Positions 16,268 to 25,650 of a DNA stretch of 64,000 nt are shown here, piece after piece. This DNA is from an uncultured Eubacteriales bacterium. GTDB taxonomy: Bacteria; Bacillota; Clostridia; Christensenellales; Aristaeellaceae. Within the stretch, counting starts at the first letter, position 1. Every line of letters begins with the position of its first letter. Below the pieces are notes generated by a model. It was not told the origin of the DNA, did no database searches, and saw only the letters and a list, made by a program, of their open reading frames with translations. The position numbers were made by a program, and so were the translations under genes. The stretch spans positions 1 to 64,000 of the forward strand of contig CACYGY010000002.1 of the NCBI GenBank assembly GCA_902774025.1, written 5' to 3'.

Positions 16268-16829
16268 GCAGGCAAGAAAGAATCTGTGGCGCACACCGAA
16301 ACCGGAGCCGGCCGTGAATGAGCCTGCCGTGGTGCCGGAAAAGACGAGAGTCGCACCGCGTCAGGAGCCGGCGGGACTGCAGGAAGAGGAAACCCGTGAA
16401 TTCCTGGCCTATCTGGAGAAAAATACCATCCGGTTTCCGGTGAAGGATGAGGATGAGGTGCCTGAACGGAAGAAAAGGGCGCGGGGGACGTCCATACAGA
16501 ATCTGAATCTGGAGGAGGGAATGCCTTCGGTGGAGGAAGCAGTCCGCAGAATGCGGGTGGGTCTTCAGGGGATCCGGTCGGGACATGGAGCCATGGTGCG
16601 CCTGATTCACGGGTACGGCAGTACCGGGAAGGGCGGCAGGATCCGCGTCGGCATTCGGAAGGAACTGGAGGACATGAAGAGAAAGCGTCTGATCCATGCC
16701 TTTGTGCCGGGGGAGGATTTCGGACCCTGCAGCGAAGAAGCCAGGAAGATCGTGGACCGGTATCCGGAGGCGGCCCGGGATCCGGATTACGGAAGATGCA
16801 ATCATGGAATCACCATTGTGCTGCTGTAA
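16224..16829 (+). CDS. Smr-domain protein
   Basis: The likely start is TTG 16224 behind GGAGGGGGAGAGG, overlapping the WYL gene by 44 nt; no in-frame ATG occurs until the domain itself. The protein has 201 residues. A long charged, Pro-rich linker (1-90) precedes an Smr domain (about 93-201) with LNLEEGMPSVEEAV and the loop IHGYGSTGKGG, the Smr nucleic-acid-handling motif. Stand-alone Smr proteins bind or nick RNA or DNA structures; in bacteria some act on stalled ribosomes. The pairing with a WYL regulator hints at a nucleic-acid stress role (inference). Confidence 0.75.
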   Translation: MKGKQKARDRRTRDEQARKNLWRTPKPEPAVNEPAVVPEKTRVAPRQEPAGLQEEETREFLAYLEKNTIRFPVKDEDEVPERKKRARGTSIQNLNLEEGMPSVEEAVRRMRVGLQGIRSGHGAMVRLIHGYGSTGKGGRIRVGIRKELEDMKRKRLIHAFVPGEDFGPCSEEARKIVDRYPEAARDPDYGRCNHGITIVLL

Positions 16830-16875
16830 GGAATCCGCCCCGGACCGATGCCTGAGATTTTTACATGAGCACTTC

Positions 16876-16904
16876 TTGATCCATGAAAACAGGGATGGTA
16901 CACT
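16876..16904 (+). promoter_or_regulatory. Promoter of the soluble solute-binding protein gene
   Basis: TTGATC (16876-16881), a 17-nt spacer and TACACT (16899-16904) precede the gene at 17039. Confidence 0.5.
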
Positions 16905-17038
16905 GCATGTGAAGAGCGCATTCCGCTTCATGTCCGCTGCGAAGGTTCCGTCACCGGGCGGACTTGACGGAAAAACAGGGCAGGTGCGACAATTCGGCGG
17001 CGCCTGTGAAAAGGATATACGGACAGGAGGTTGACTGA

Positions 17039-18103
17039 ATGAAGAAATGGATGGCATTCATACTTGTCCTCACACTGCTGGCGGGCATGACGGTCCCGGC
17101 TCTGGGCGACGAGGGAATCATGATCCGGATGGGCATGTTGTCCATGCTGAACTCAAATCCTCAGGAATATATGGTCTATCAGGCGGCCCGGGGGATATCC
17201 GCTGCGATACTGCTGAAGGAAGGCTATATCACCACGGATCTGGATAACTACGCCCGGAGCGAGGAAAGCAGGGTCCTGACAACACAGGATTTTGACAGCC
17301 TGGACGCCATGCTCATGGCCCTTCGGGCGGGACAACTGGATGTAGTCAGCATTTATCAGAATGTGGCATCCTTTATCTGTGCCTCCAGTGACGATATGGT
17401 GATGCCTTACCGCTATGACACGAAGAAGGAGAGAACCACCTTTGCCGAAGTCATGTTCAGCGGGATTCTGGGCAACGATTTCTCTTTCCTGATGACGGAG
17501 GAGAATAAAGCGCTGCGGGACGAGTTCGATACGGCCATTGCCGCCATGAAGGAAGACGGGACAATGGACAGACTGGTGGAAGAGGAAATCTACAGCGTGG
17601 CTTCCACAGGAGTGACCACCGGCGCGGTTCCCATGGAGAAACAGGAAGGACGGGAAACGATCCGGGTGGCTGTGACCGGCGCGCTCCCGCCGATGGATTA
17701 CGTGGAGGCCAATGGTCTTCCTGCGGGATTCAATACCGCGGTGCTGGCGGAAATCGGCCGCCGACTGGGAAAGAACATGGAGCTGGTGGTGGTGGACAGC
17801 ATCGGCAGGGCCACGGCACTGTCCAGCGGGAACGTGGATGTGGTGTTCTGGACCCGGGGCTGCCAGGCGGCCGAGGCTAACAGAACCATGTCTCCCGCGG
17901 AGCTGGCGGCTCAGGAGAAAGCCTGGAAGAATGAAATGTCCATGGAGGAATACACGACCCTGTCGGTGATCAACAGCATGATTACCTTTTCCACCTACGG
18001 GCGCATGGACATGCCTCTGGGAACCATCTGTACGATTCCCTACTACTCGGATGTTCTCGTGGCGCTCAGTACCCGGGAGAACCTGGACAGGCTGATGAAG
18101 TAG
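17039..18103 (+). CDS. Secreted two-part solute-binding-like protein
   Basis: The 354-residue protein has a signal peptide (MKKWMAFILVLTLLAGMTVPALG) without a lipobox Cys. Residues 28-190 resemble a type-3 solute-binding protein that lacks a clear lobe order. Residues 205-350 restart as a second, shortened binding domain (ETIRVAVTGALPPMDY, then PAGFNTAVLAEIGRRLG, a typical amino-acid-binding motif). No permease is nearby. It may be a free or complex-bound sensor rather than a transport component. The domain layout resembles the sensor at 1-1614 without its membrane helix. AGGAGG precedes the ATG. Confidence 0.65.
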   Translation: MKKWMAFILVLTLLAGMTVPALGDEGIMIRMGMLSMLNSNPQEYMVYQAARGISAAILLKEGYITTDLDNYARSEESRVLTTQDFDSLDAMLMALRAGQLDVVSIYQNVASFICASSDDMVMPYRYDTKKERTTFAEVMFSGILGNDFSFLMTEENKALRDEFDTAIAAMKEDGTMDRLVEEEIYSVASTGVTTGAVPMEKQEGRETIRVAVTGALPPMDYVEANGLPAGFNTAVLAEIGRRLGKNMELVVVDSIGRATALSSGNVDVVFWTRGCQAAEANRTMSPAELAAQEKAWKNEMSMEEYTTLSVINSMITFSTYGRMDMPLGTICTIPYYSDVLVALSTRENLDRLMK

Positions 18104-18118
18104 GAAAGTATCTCAAAG

Positions 18119-18143
18119 AGGCTGTGGCTTCACAGCCTTTTTT
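18119..18143 (+). terminator. Rho-independent terminator of the binding-protein gene
   Basis: AGGCTGTG, a 4-nt loop, CACAGCCT and six T residues, 16 nt after the stop. Confidence 0.9.
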
Positions 18144-18509
18144 GAATTGTCCGAACCGGGGAAAACCAGAGGCTCCCCGCGTCCGATGCGCACGGCATCA
18201 GGTGATCTGTCCACGCCCTGTCTGCAACCGGGGGTCCTGCTTCAGGACGCTGAAGATGCCTTTTCACGGAACGGAAAGGTCTCCCGGCAGCAGGGCTCCG
18301 CGGATTCTTTCCGGGCTTTCCGGCACGTGGGGTACGCTGACGTCTGAGGGAAACGGTGCGGTTCCGGTCTCCTTCAGGATTCCTGCAAAGACCGGCACCG
18401 GGTTGCAGATTTCCACACCTTCCGGGATAAACATCGTCAGTCTCTCTCTTCCTTTCGGACGAAGACCTCTTTCAGAATCGTCTTTCACAGGGTTTTGCAG
18501 GAACAGACA
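18144..18509. other. Region between two terminators; possible small minus-strand frame
   Basis: There is no confident gene. A minus-strand frame from ATG 18434 to 18264 (56 codons, MFIPEGVEICNPVPVFAG start) has a moderate GGAAGAG site and protein-like codon choice, but no recognised relative. I list it as a possibility only. Confidence 0.3.
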
Positions 18510-18543
18510 AAGCAGGATTCAGCCTGACTGAATCCTGCTTTTA
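18510..18543. terminator. Terminator downstream of the alpha-mannosidase gene
   Basis: A perfect 13-bp stem (AAGCAGGATTCAG with its complement) has a 5-nt loop. T tracts are short on both strands. It lies 35 nt past the minus-strand stop at 18578. Confidence 0.75.
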
Positions 18544-18577
18544 ATCGGGGATGAATTCACGATTCCTTCTCTGTCTT

Positions 18578-21500
18578 TCAGAAGCAGACCTTCAGGGTGG
18601 TGATGTGGAAGGGCGTGAAGAAGAGTTCCGCATCCTGAGGCAGGGTCTCCTCCTCTTCTTCCAGCATGCTGCATCGTACCAGTCTACGGACCGGGTGCGA
18701 GAAGGTCAGACGGGCCCGGCATGAGCCGCCCGCAGCTTCATAGAGCCGCAGGATATAGGCACGCTGGCGATCCTCGCAGGGTTTGACGGTGTCCACCAGA
18801 ATGCCGGGCTGGTCCACCTTCACCAGGGAAGGAGCGGTGAAACCCATGGGGATATGGACGGGCTGCACATTGAAGGCGGCAGCGGGCCGGATGACGGTCC
18901 GGGGGGTGAGGGGTCCCGTATGGGGAAGAATGGCATAGCGGAAGCGGTGGAGCCCTCTGTCTCCTTCCGCGTCGGGCCGGGTTCCGCCCTTATGCAGGCT
19001 CAGCCGCATGCTGCCCTCCCTGACGGACAGGGCATACTTGCAGTCATTGAGAAGCGCCAGACCGGCATTCTGCTCGGAAAGATCGGAATACCGGTGCTGA
19101 CAGGTCTCGAACCGGGCCTTTTCCCAGCTTGTGGAGCGGTGCGTGCTCCTGCGGGCATAGCCGAACTGGATTTCACTGGATACGTAATCCGTGAGAAAGA
19201 CCGTGTCAAAGGCGGCTTTCAGGAAACGGTGGTCATCCTGCCAGTCCAGAAGGGTATCGAAGGTGATCAGGGGTGTGCGGGCATCCAGGATCATATCCTG
19301 GGTGAGCTTTGTCCTTTCCGTCAGCTGCCACACACTGCGGATGCGCATTTCCACCGGACCGTCGGAGATGAGTGTCCGGGACAGGAGGTGCCCCACGGGG
19401 ATGAACTTGTCTTCCGCGTCTGCGTCCAGGTCCCAGTTGTCCCAGGAGGCAGGGAGATCTTCGGCCATGAGGAAAGTGTTGAAGGGCAGGCCGTTGACCA
19501 GTTCCCGGCCCGTGGGCAGGTCCACCATGGACCGGATCCGTCCTTCTTCGTCAAATTCCAGATGAGCGAAAGGTGTCCGGAGATGCGCGCCCTCCAGACG
19601 GAAGGGGGAGACGGCGGGCAGGGACTCAAGAACGGTGGATACGGGTACGGCGGCGAAGGGCGGAAGGCCGGCCAGGGGCAGGGCGGTCATGGTTTCACCG
19701 CTCAGATCCTCGTATACCTGTCCCGGATGGACCCCGGGAAGGTGCAGGGTATCGCTGCGCTCAAAGGAGAGGGGATTGAACAGAACGAACTCGGTTTCAC
19801 CCTTCAGGGCTTCGGCTGTCAGACCTTCCGCGCGGGCCGTGGCTTCCGAGACTGCCTTCCGGGCCAGCTCATGGACGCTGTGGATGCAGGTGCCGGGCAG
19901 AATGTCGTGGAACTGATGGATCAGGAGCGTATTCATCATGGGCTGCACGGGCGTCTCATCCGGCTCTCTGCCCTCCATGACGGAGCGCAGCACAAGGGCG
20001 GACTCCAGAGTGTGCAGGGCATTTTCGCACAGACGGTTGTTCCGCTTGATCTCATGCTGATTGGTCAGGGTGCCCCGGTGGAGTTCCAGATACAGTTCCC
20101 CGGACCATACGGAGGGATGGACCACTTCCTTCTCCAGACGGTGCATGAAATCAGATACCGTGGTGTAGCCTGTGCGGGGAAGACCTTCCAGGTCCTGAAG
20201 CCGACGGGCAGTCTCCAGCATCTCAAACTCCGGTCCGCCGCCTCCGTCACCCCGGCCGAAGGAGAAGAGCCGCAGGGGGGCAGTCCGGGATTCCCGAATC
20301 CTGTCGCTGCCGTCCGCCACTTCCATCAGGGTTTCCGGAGTCGGCCCGATATGGGTGCGGTTGAAATGGGTCAGCACCCGGCTGCCGTCCAGCCCCTGCC
20401 AGAGGAAGGTGGTCATGGGGAAAAGATTGGTGTCGTTCCAGGAAATCTTGGTGGTGAGGAAATAGCGAAGGCCGCAGCCCAGAATGATCTGAGGGAGGGC
20501 CGCGGAATAACCGAAGGTGTCCGGCAGCCAGAAGGCGTCCGCCGTATAGCCGAAATGCTCCCGGGTGAAGCGCTGGCCCCACAGGAACTGGCGGATCAGA
20601 TACTCGCCTCCCGTGATATTGCAGTCACATTCCACCCACACGCCGCCGTTGGGTTCCCAGCGGCCCTCACGGACATAACCGGCGATGCGCCGGAACATCT
20701 CCGGCTGGTCTTCCAGGATAAAGGCGCCATGGGCGCAGGAGGACTGCATGAAACGGTATTCAGGGTATTCCTCCATCAGATTCAGCTGCCCAGCATAGGT
20801 CCGGGCGCACTTCTTCCGGGTTTCCTCAATGGGCCAGAGCCAGGCGGTGTCCATGTGGCTGTGCCCGATAAGGCCCACGTAAGGCGCGAAGGTGCCGTTG
20901 CGGCGCTCCAGGATGGATTTCAGGAAGGGGAGGGAATCCCGCAGACCCTTCCTGAACAGGTCCTCCCCGCAGGCGTCCGGATCATAGAAGAGACGGAGAT
21001 GAGCCTCATACAGGGCATTTTCCACCTGCCCCCGGGCCGTGGAATTCCGCCCCAGTGCCCTGCACAGGGAGAGCACGGTGGACAGGTCGAAAAGGAAGGC
21101 GGTGATTTCCTCGTCCCGGGTGCATAGTTCCACAGGTCCCATGGCATAGGTGAAGTCTGTCCGCTCCGGGAGCGAAAGGGGCTCGGTGCCGGGGACAAAG
21201 TGCCAGCAGTAGCATTCCAGATCCAGCACGAGGGTTTCCCCGCTCTGTGCGGAGGGCACAAGACGGTTGCACCAGTGGTTGCCGTGAGAACCTTCCACAA
21301 AGCGCGCGGCAAAATTGGAGTGAATCCTGCCGTTGAGGAAAAGCGTGGATTCATAGGCCTGAATGTGGGGCATGACGTACAGGGCCCGACCTTCCAGTTC
21401 CTCCGGAACGGTATAGGTGAGATGAAACCAGCCCCTGAGTCCTTCTTCACCCCAGGTTTTTTCCGGCGCGGGTCCGAGCAGTGTTTCCGGGGGCGGGGTG

Positions 21501-21634
21501 TGAAGACTCTCACGCGTGCCGTAGTACCCAAGAAGCGTGGCCTGTCCCCTGGATATGAACATGCGGTCCTTCAGTGTCGATACAAACCGGTCCAGCTTCC
21601 TCAGCGTCTGATCCATACTGCGTTCCGTCAGCAT
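18578..21634 (-). CDS. GH38 alpha-mannosidase
   Basis: The 1,018-residue protein has the family's usual length. An N-terminal jelly-roll-like region (about 60-190) is followed by the catalytic seven-stranded barrel. That barrel has the zinc motif GHSHMDTAWLWP (His258, His260 region, Asp262) and the nucleophile Asp372 in WLPDTFGYSAALPQI. The large beta-sandwich C-terminal half follows. No signal peptide is present, so it acts in the cytoplasm on imported mannosides, as in bacterial N-glycan or mannan use. AAGGAGG precedes ATG 21634. It is monocistronic and flanked by terminators; no transporter is adjacent. Confidence 0.92.
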   Translation of the reverse strand: MLTERSMDQTLRKLDRFVSTLKDRMFISRGQATLLGYYGTRESLHTPPPETLLGPAPEKTWGEEGLRGWFHLTYTVPEELEGRALYVMPHIQAYESTLFLNGRIHSNFAARFVEGSHGNHWCNRLVPSAQSGETLVLDLECYCWHFVPGTEPLSLPERTDFTYAMGPVELCTRDEEITAFLFDLSTVLSLCRALGRNSTARGQVENALYEAHLRLFYDPDACGEDLFRKGLRDSLPFLKSILERRNGTFAPYVGLIGHSHMDTAWLWPIEETRKKCARTYAGQLNLMEEYPEYRFMQSSCAHGAFILEDQPEMFRRIAGYVREGRWEPNGGVWVECDCNITGGEYLIRQFLWGQRFTREHFGYTADAFWLPDTFGYSAALPQIILGCGLRYFLTTKISWNDTNLFPMTTFLWQGLDGSRVLTHFNRTHIGPTPETLMEVADGSDRIRESRTAPLRLFSFGRGDGGGGPEFEMLETARRLQDLEGLPRTGYTTVSDFMHRLEKEVVHPSVWSGELYLELHRGTLTNQHEIKRNNRLCENALHTLESALVLRSVMEGREPDETPVQPMMNTLLIHQFHDILPGTCIHSVHELARKAVSEATARAEGLTAEALKGETEFVLFNPLSFERSDTLHLPGVHPGQVYEDLSGETMTALPLAGLPPFAAVPVSTVLESLPAVSPFRLEGAHLRTPFAHLEFDEEGRIRSMVDLPTGRELVNGLPFNTFLMAEDLPASWDNWDLDADAEDKFIPVGHLLSRTLISDGPVEMRIRSVWQLTERTKLTQDMILDARTPLITFDTLLDWQDDHRFLKAAFDTVFLTDYVSSEIQFGYARRSTHRSTSWEKARFETCQHRYSDLSEQNAGLALLNDCKYALSVREGSMRLSLHKGGTRPDAEGDRGLHRFRYAILPHTGPLTPRTVIRPAAAFNVQPVHIPMGFTAPSLVKVDQPGILVDTVKPCEDRQRAYILRLYEAAGGSCRARLTFSHPVRRLVRCSMLEEEEETLPQDAELFFTPFHITTLKVCF

Positions 21635-21948
21635 ACAGGTCCTCCTTCAGATATGGTTCTGTGATCCGGACGATATCCGAATCGGCGAAAAAAAGCAAGA
21701 ACCTTCCTTCCGCGAGTCTGAAAGGATGCGCAGACATGGCGGACGGAACCGCTCTTCAGGGTATCCCTTTGGGGGGATGCCGGTGAACATGGCCGGAAAC
21801 GGATGCGGGGCACGGGTTCTCCGGCCTTTTCCGGCGGGGCCGGTTTGCCGGAATGCGGGGAAACCGTTTTCTCATGCCGCACGCTTCCATCACGCACCCG
21901 GGAAAAAAGCAGAGCCTGACCGGAAAACCGGCCAGGCTGAAGGATCCG
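21635..21948. other. Intergenic region between the mannosidase and the PP2C phosphatase gene
   Basis: About 310 nt. It contains the phosphatase terminator (21913-21937) and presumably the mannosidase promoter, which I could not assign to clear hexamers. Confidence 0.4.
21913..21937 (-). terminator. Terminator of the M4 protease/PP2C phosphatase operon
   Basis: AGCCTG and CCGG arms pair across an AAAA loop. On the minus strand the stem is followed shortly by a run of six T residues. Confidence 0.8.
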
Positions 21949-23640
21949 TCAGGATCTGCCATGGAAGCGCAGACAGAGCATGGTCAGGTCATCGTACTGT
22001 TCGGCACTGCCCACAAAGGATTCCACATCCGCGGAAATCCGGCTCAGCACGGTATCCGGGTCCGGATTGTCCAGGGAGTTGAGCAGATTCGTGAGCCGGT
22101 CCAGACCGTACCGCTGGCTTTGGGTGTCCGTGGCTTCCGGAAGTCCGTCGGTGTAGACCAGAAGGACATCCCCCGGATGCAGCTGGATTTCATAGGACGT
22201 GTACCGGGAGCGGGCCAGCCCGCCCACCACAAAACCGTGGGGATCCCTGAAGACGGAGAAAACGCCGTCATCTCCCCGGATCACGGGGAATTCGTGACCT
22301 GCGTTGGAGCAGGTCATCACACCGCTGCGCAGGTCCAGGATGCCGATCCATACGGTGACGAACATTTTGGAACGGCGGTTGACCTGACAGATGCGCTGGT
22401 TGACAGTGCTCAGGATTTCATTGGGCGCCAGACCGGTCATGGCCTGGTCGTAGACCAGGATCCGGCTGGCCATCATGAAGAGGGCCGCCGGGATCCCCTT
22501 GCCGGACACATCGGCCATCACCAGAACCATATGATCCGGGTCAATCATGAAGAAATCGTAAAAGTCGCCTCCCACTTCCCGGGCCGGCCGGATGCTGACG
22601 GCCAGATCGAATTCGGGATGGGACGTAAAGTCAGGGGCCACGCTGGGAAGCATGGAAGACTGAATGGAACCTGCCAGCGCCAGCTCGGTGTTGATGTGCT
22701 CCTTCTCCGCCGTGACCTTTTCCAGGCTCGACTGGTCTGAAATAATGCGCATCTGCATGTTCCGGATTTCCTGATACAGGTCCTGGATTTCATCATGGGA
22801 TTTGATTTTCAGATGAATGACCCGGTCCTCTCTGGCACCCAGGGAAAAGGCTCTGGTTCCCCGGGCCAGGGCCCGGAGGGGTCTGACCATCCTCCAACGG
22901 ATGAGGAAGATGCACAGGAATATGGATACCAGGGTGAGAATCACCACAAAGATGATGGACCGCATGAGGAACCGGTGATGACGCACGACAATCCGGTCCA
23001 CATCCAGATCGATGACCACCCGTGCAACAGGCTGTCCGTTCTCTCCTTCAATGGCGATAAAGGAAGAGGTAAACCAGATATTCCCGACCTGATAGGTGAT
23101 GGAAGGAATGGTTGCATTATCCCCATACGCTTCCGTGCCCGCCACAGGCTCCGTGATGCCGCCGCACCTGAAGATCCGGCCGCTGGATGTCACCAGGCTG
23201 TAGGTAACCCCGTTCCGCTGCGTTTCCATGTAGATGCCGCTCATTTCATAGGTATCCCGCATTTCGCTGAACACATATTCAATGCTGTTGTAGGCATCCA
23301 GCATTGAATAGACCATGGGGTCCAGCTCCTCATAAGCTCCGATCCCGTCTAAATAATCCGTGATCAGTTCTGCGGATTCCTCCTCCACCGCCTTCCGGCG
23401 GAGCTGCTGGAACTCATCGGACAGAACAATATCCACAAGCCTCTCGATAATGGCATTATCAAAGGAGTCCCTGCAGGACACGGCGATCTTCTCCATCCAG
23501 TCCATATACATGTCATCAATGATGGAGGACTGAATGAGGTATCCGTTCACCACCACGGCCAGGGAAATGGCCAGAATGACTACCGACACAAACACCGAGG
23601 CTTTGGCGGCAAGAGAAAACCGCCACTCCTTCTTCTTCAC
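21949..23640 (-). CDS. Membrane-bound SpoIIE/RsbU-type PP2C phosphatase with HAMP domain
   Basis: I favour a GTG start at 23640 (after GGGAGGGC), giving 563 residues. A GTG at 23682 overlapping the upstream stop would add 14. The protein has one transmembrane helix (about 12-34), an extracellular sensor domain (about 35-245), a second helix, a HAMP segment (RWRMVRPLRALARG), a coiled coil and a PP2C/SpoIIE domain. The metal and active-site motifs are intact: GGDFYDFF, MADVSGKG, NAGHEFP, YTDGLPEA and DDLTMLCL. Family members dephosphorylate a STAS anti-anti-sigma factor. A STAS protein is encoded at 32552 and an RsbW-fold-like protein at 37989, so this is probably the input phosphatase of a partner switch. 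It is co-transcribed with the M4 protease. Confidence 0.88.
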   Translation of the reverse strand: MKKKEWRFSLAAKASVFVSVVILAISLAVVVNGYLIQSSIIDDMYMDWMEKIAVSCRDSFDNAIIERLVDIVLSDEFQQLRRKAVEEESAELITDYLDGIGAYEELDPMVYSMLDAYNSIEYVFSEMRDTYEMSGIYMETQRNGVTYSLVTSSGRIFRCGGITEPVAGTEAYGDNATIPSITYQVGNIWFTSSFIAIEGENGQPVARVVIDLDVDRIVVRHHRFLMRSIIFVVILTLVSIFLCIFLIRWRMVRPLRALARGTRAFSLGAREDRVIHLKIKSHDEIQDLYQEIRNMQMRIISDQSSLEKVTAEKEHINTELALAGSIQSSMLPSVAPDFTSHPEFDLAVSIRPAREVGGDFYDFFMIDPDHMVLVMADVSGKGIPAALFMMASRILVYDQAMTGLAPNEILSTVNQRICQVNRRSKMFVTVWIGILDLRSGVMTCSNAGHEFPVIRGDDGVFSVFRDPHGFVVGGLARSRYTSYEIQLHPGDVLLVYTDGLPEATDTQSQRYGLDRLTNLLNSLDNPDPDTVLSRISADVESFVGSAEQYDDLTMLCLRFHGRS

Positions 23641-23678
23641 AAAGCTGCCCTCCCAGCGATGCCCGGCGTATTTCCGCT

Positions 23679-25454
23679 TCACTCAAAATCCATAAAACTG
23701 CCACCGCCTGCCAGGACAGGCTCTCCCATCTGCAGGTCTTCGGGATCCACACCTTCCGGGGCTTCCGCAAAGCCGTCACCGGTCCAGAAATACAGAGGGG
23801 TGGAATTCGGATCGCCCAGGACAAGATAATAGGTTCCCTCATCCACCACGGCCATAAGAGCGCCTGTTTTCGCGTCTGTCCAGGTGGTGAAACTGCTCTG
23901 GGTATCCTCGTTCACCAGGGTGAGCACCACGGGACTGTCCGGATCCTGGTCTGTCACCAGACGGATCAGACTCTGACTTTCCGGCAGATCCTCCGGCGGT
24001 TCCTCACTCCCCAGACGCAGGGATTCCGCAGCATCCTGCAGAATGCCCATATAGTCGGTCAGTCCGGCAATTTCCGCGCACCAGGCCGCTTTGGCGCCGA
24101 TCTCCGCGAACTCGGTTTCGGGGGTGAGACTCAGGTCCATGAGCATCCAGTAAGCGAAACGATCATGGGGAGACACACCGGCTTCCGCCATGCGGTAGGT
24201 CAGCATGGTGACGACAAAGGCGTTGTGATGCACGCTGCCCAGGTCGTTGCTGCTGTCGGGGGCGGCGGTGCGGGGGGTATAATAGGCATCCCAGACATAG
24301 AGCGGATACTGATCCCTGTGATTGGTGAGAAAGCCGTTCAGGAAAACGTCCGACTCAAAACCGTAACCGGTCAGGGACGCGTCCACGGCATTGCCTATGA
24401 TATCGCTGATGGACTCATTCAGTGCGCCTGTCTGATTCTCATAGGGACCGATATGATTGGTGTCGGACACGCCGTGCATGAACTCATGGGCGATGACGGA
24501 TGTGGCCTGGCTGGCTCCGTCATCCACACTGAAATTAAAGATATGGCATCCTTCCTGTTTGCCGGCGTAGCTGGCGTTGCCGCCGCCCTCCCCGGAGAGG
24601 GCAATCTGCAGAAGGGAAGGAGAACCGGTGCCATCCGGGCCTGCCCAGCCCTGGGTCCGGAAAAAGTCATAGACATCAATGAACTTCGCATAGCTCACCA
24701 GGGGACTGTCGGTGGTGAGATTTTCCACGCACAGCGGCTCAGCATCCAGACGGCTGTCCACATCCTCAAGGTTGTCAAGATCCACCAGCATGATCCGGCG
24801 GTCAGGATCCACAAGGTAGGACAGTCCGGATCCGGGGTCGGTCATCACCGGCAGGGAGACCGTGATTTCGGTATCCGAAACGGTGCGAACGCTCATCTCC
24901 AGCGTGTTTTCCACCCAGTCGCCGTAAAGGGCCCGGAAGTCAATGTCCGTTGCATCCTCTGCTTCCGGCTCGGTTTCGGAACTGTCAGGGTCCCGGGTCA
25001 GGGAACTGCTGAGACCGAGCACGGTCCCGTCGCTGTCGGCAAAGAGACGGAGGTATCTGCCGGAGAGGAATTCCTCACCGGTGTTCATCTGCTGGAAGGT
25101 ATAGACGGTGATGTCCCGGAAATCATCCCGGCGCAGGAGCTTCAGGTCCGCGTTTTCAAGGTCCATCCAGTGATAACCGTAGCGGACGGCATCCCCTTCA
25201 TCCACAACCTGCATGTCCAGAGGATCGCCGCTGACAAAGCGGACCTCTCCCGTTTCACTGGTAAAGGTAACGCGGCCCTCTTCCGTGAGGGTGGAGGGAA
25301 TGTTCTCAACCTCGGAAAGAGGACGGAAGGGCCACACACTCCGGGTGGCGGGATCTTCCTCCGCCTCCCGGGCGAGGGAGGATGCGGGAAAAAGCACGGG
25401 AACGACAAGGGACAGGGCCAGAATGTACGAATAGAGGGTGTGTTTCTTCATCAT
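23679..25454 (-). CDS. Secreted M4-family (thermolysin-like) metalloprotease
   Basis: The start is ATG 25454 after AGGAGG. The protein has 591 residues: a signal peptide (MMKKHTLYSYILALSLVVPVLFPASSLA), a propeptide (about 30-220), a catalytic domain with the zinc motif HEFMH (His323, Glu324, His327) and a third ligand Glu347 in NESISD. The 20-residue spacing to Glu347 is the same as in thermolysin. A proton-donor His follows in DLGSVHHNAF. An unrecognised C-terminal domain of about 100 residues comes after the catalytic part. It is exported through Sec and acts outside the cell. Its stop codon lies beside the phosphatase gene in the same transcript, an unusual pairing. Confidence 0.9.
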   Translation of the reverse strand: MMKKHTLYSYILALSLVVPVLFPASSLAREAEEDPATRSVWPFRPLSEVENIPSTLTEEGRVTFTSETGEVRFVSGDPLDMQVVDEGDAVRYGYHWMDLENADLKLLRRDDFRDITVYTFQQMNTGEEFLSGRYLRLFADSDGTVLGLSSSLTRDPDSSETEPEAEDATDIDFRALYGDWVENTLEMSVRTVSDTEITVSLPVMTDPGSGLSYLVDPDRRIMLVDLDNLEDVDSRLDAEPLCVENLTTDSPLVSYAKFIDVYDFFRTQGWAGPDGTGSPSLLQIALSGEGGGNASYAGKQEGCHIFNFSVDDGASQATSVIAHEFMHGVSDTNHIGPYENQTGALNESISDIIGNAVDASLTGYGFESDVFLNGFLTNHRDQYPLYVWDAYYTPRTAAPDSSNDLGSVHHNAFVVTMLTYRMAEAGVSPHDRFAYWMLMDLSLTPETEFAEIGAKAAWCAEIAGLTDYMGILQDAAESLRLGSEEPPEDLPESQSLIRLVTDQDPDSPVVLTLVNEDTQSSFTTWTDAKTGALMAVVDEGTYYLVLGDPNSTPLYFWTGDGFAEAPEGVDPEDLQMGEPVLAGGGSFMDFE

Positions 25455-25650
25455 GTTCTCCTCCTGCAGGAAATGAGGTCCTATGGCTACTCTGCATCTT
25501 AACACGAACGGAATTTCTCTTCAAGAAATCTTCACAGAACAGACATGCTGTGAAAAAGATTTTTCATATATCGGGGAGCATGGATATGGTACGGAACGCT
25601 TTTTCCGATTATAATTGTCCGGACAGGGATAATGCCGGGAGAAGGGGGAC

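Noticed and set aside
18854-21127. A 757-codon open frame antisense to the alpha-mannosidase, and similar long antisense frames at 289-1752, 25705-28179, 27986-30196 and 38450-40654
   Set aside because: They mirror clearly recognisable genes on the other strand, have no ribosome sites and encode low-complexity His/Gly/Pro-rich sequence. High third-position GC in the real genes removes antisense stops.
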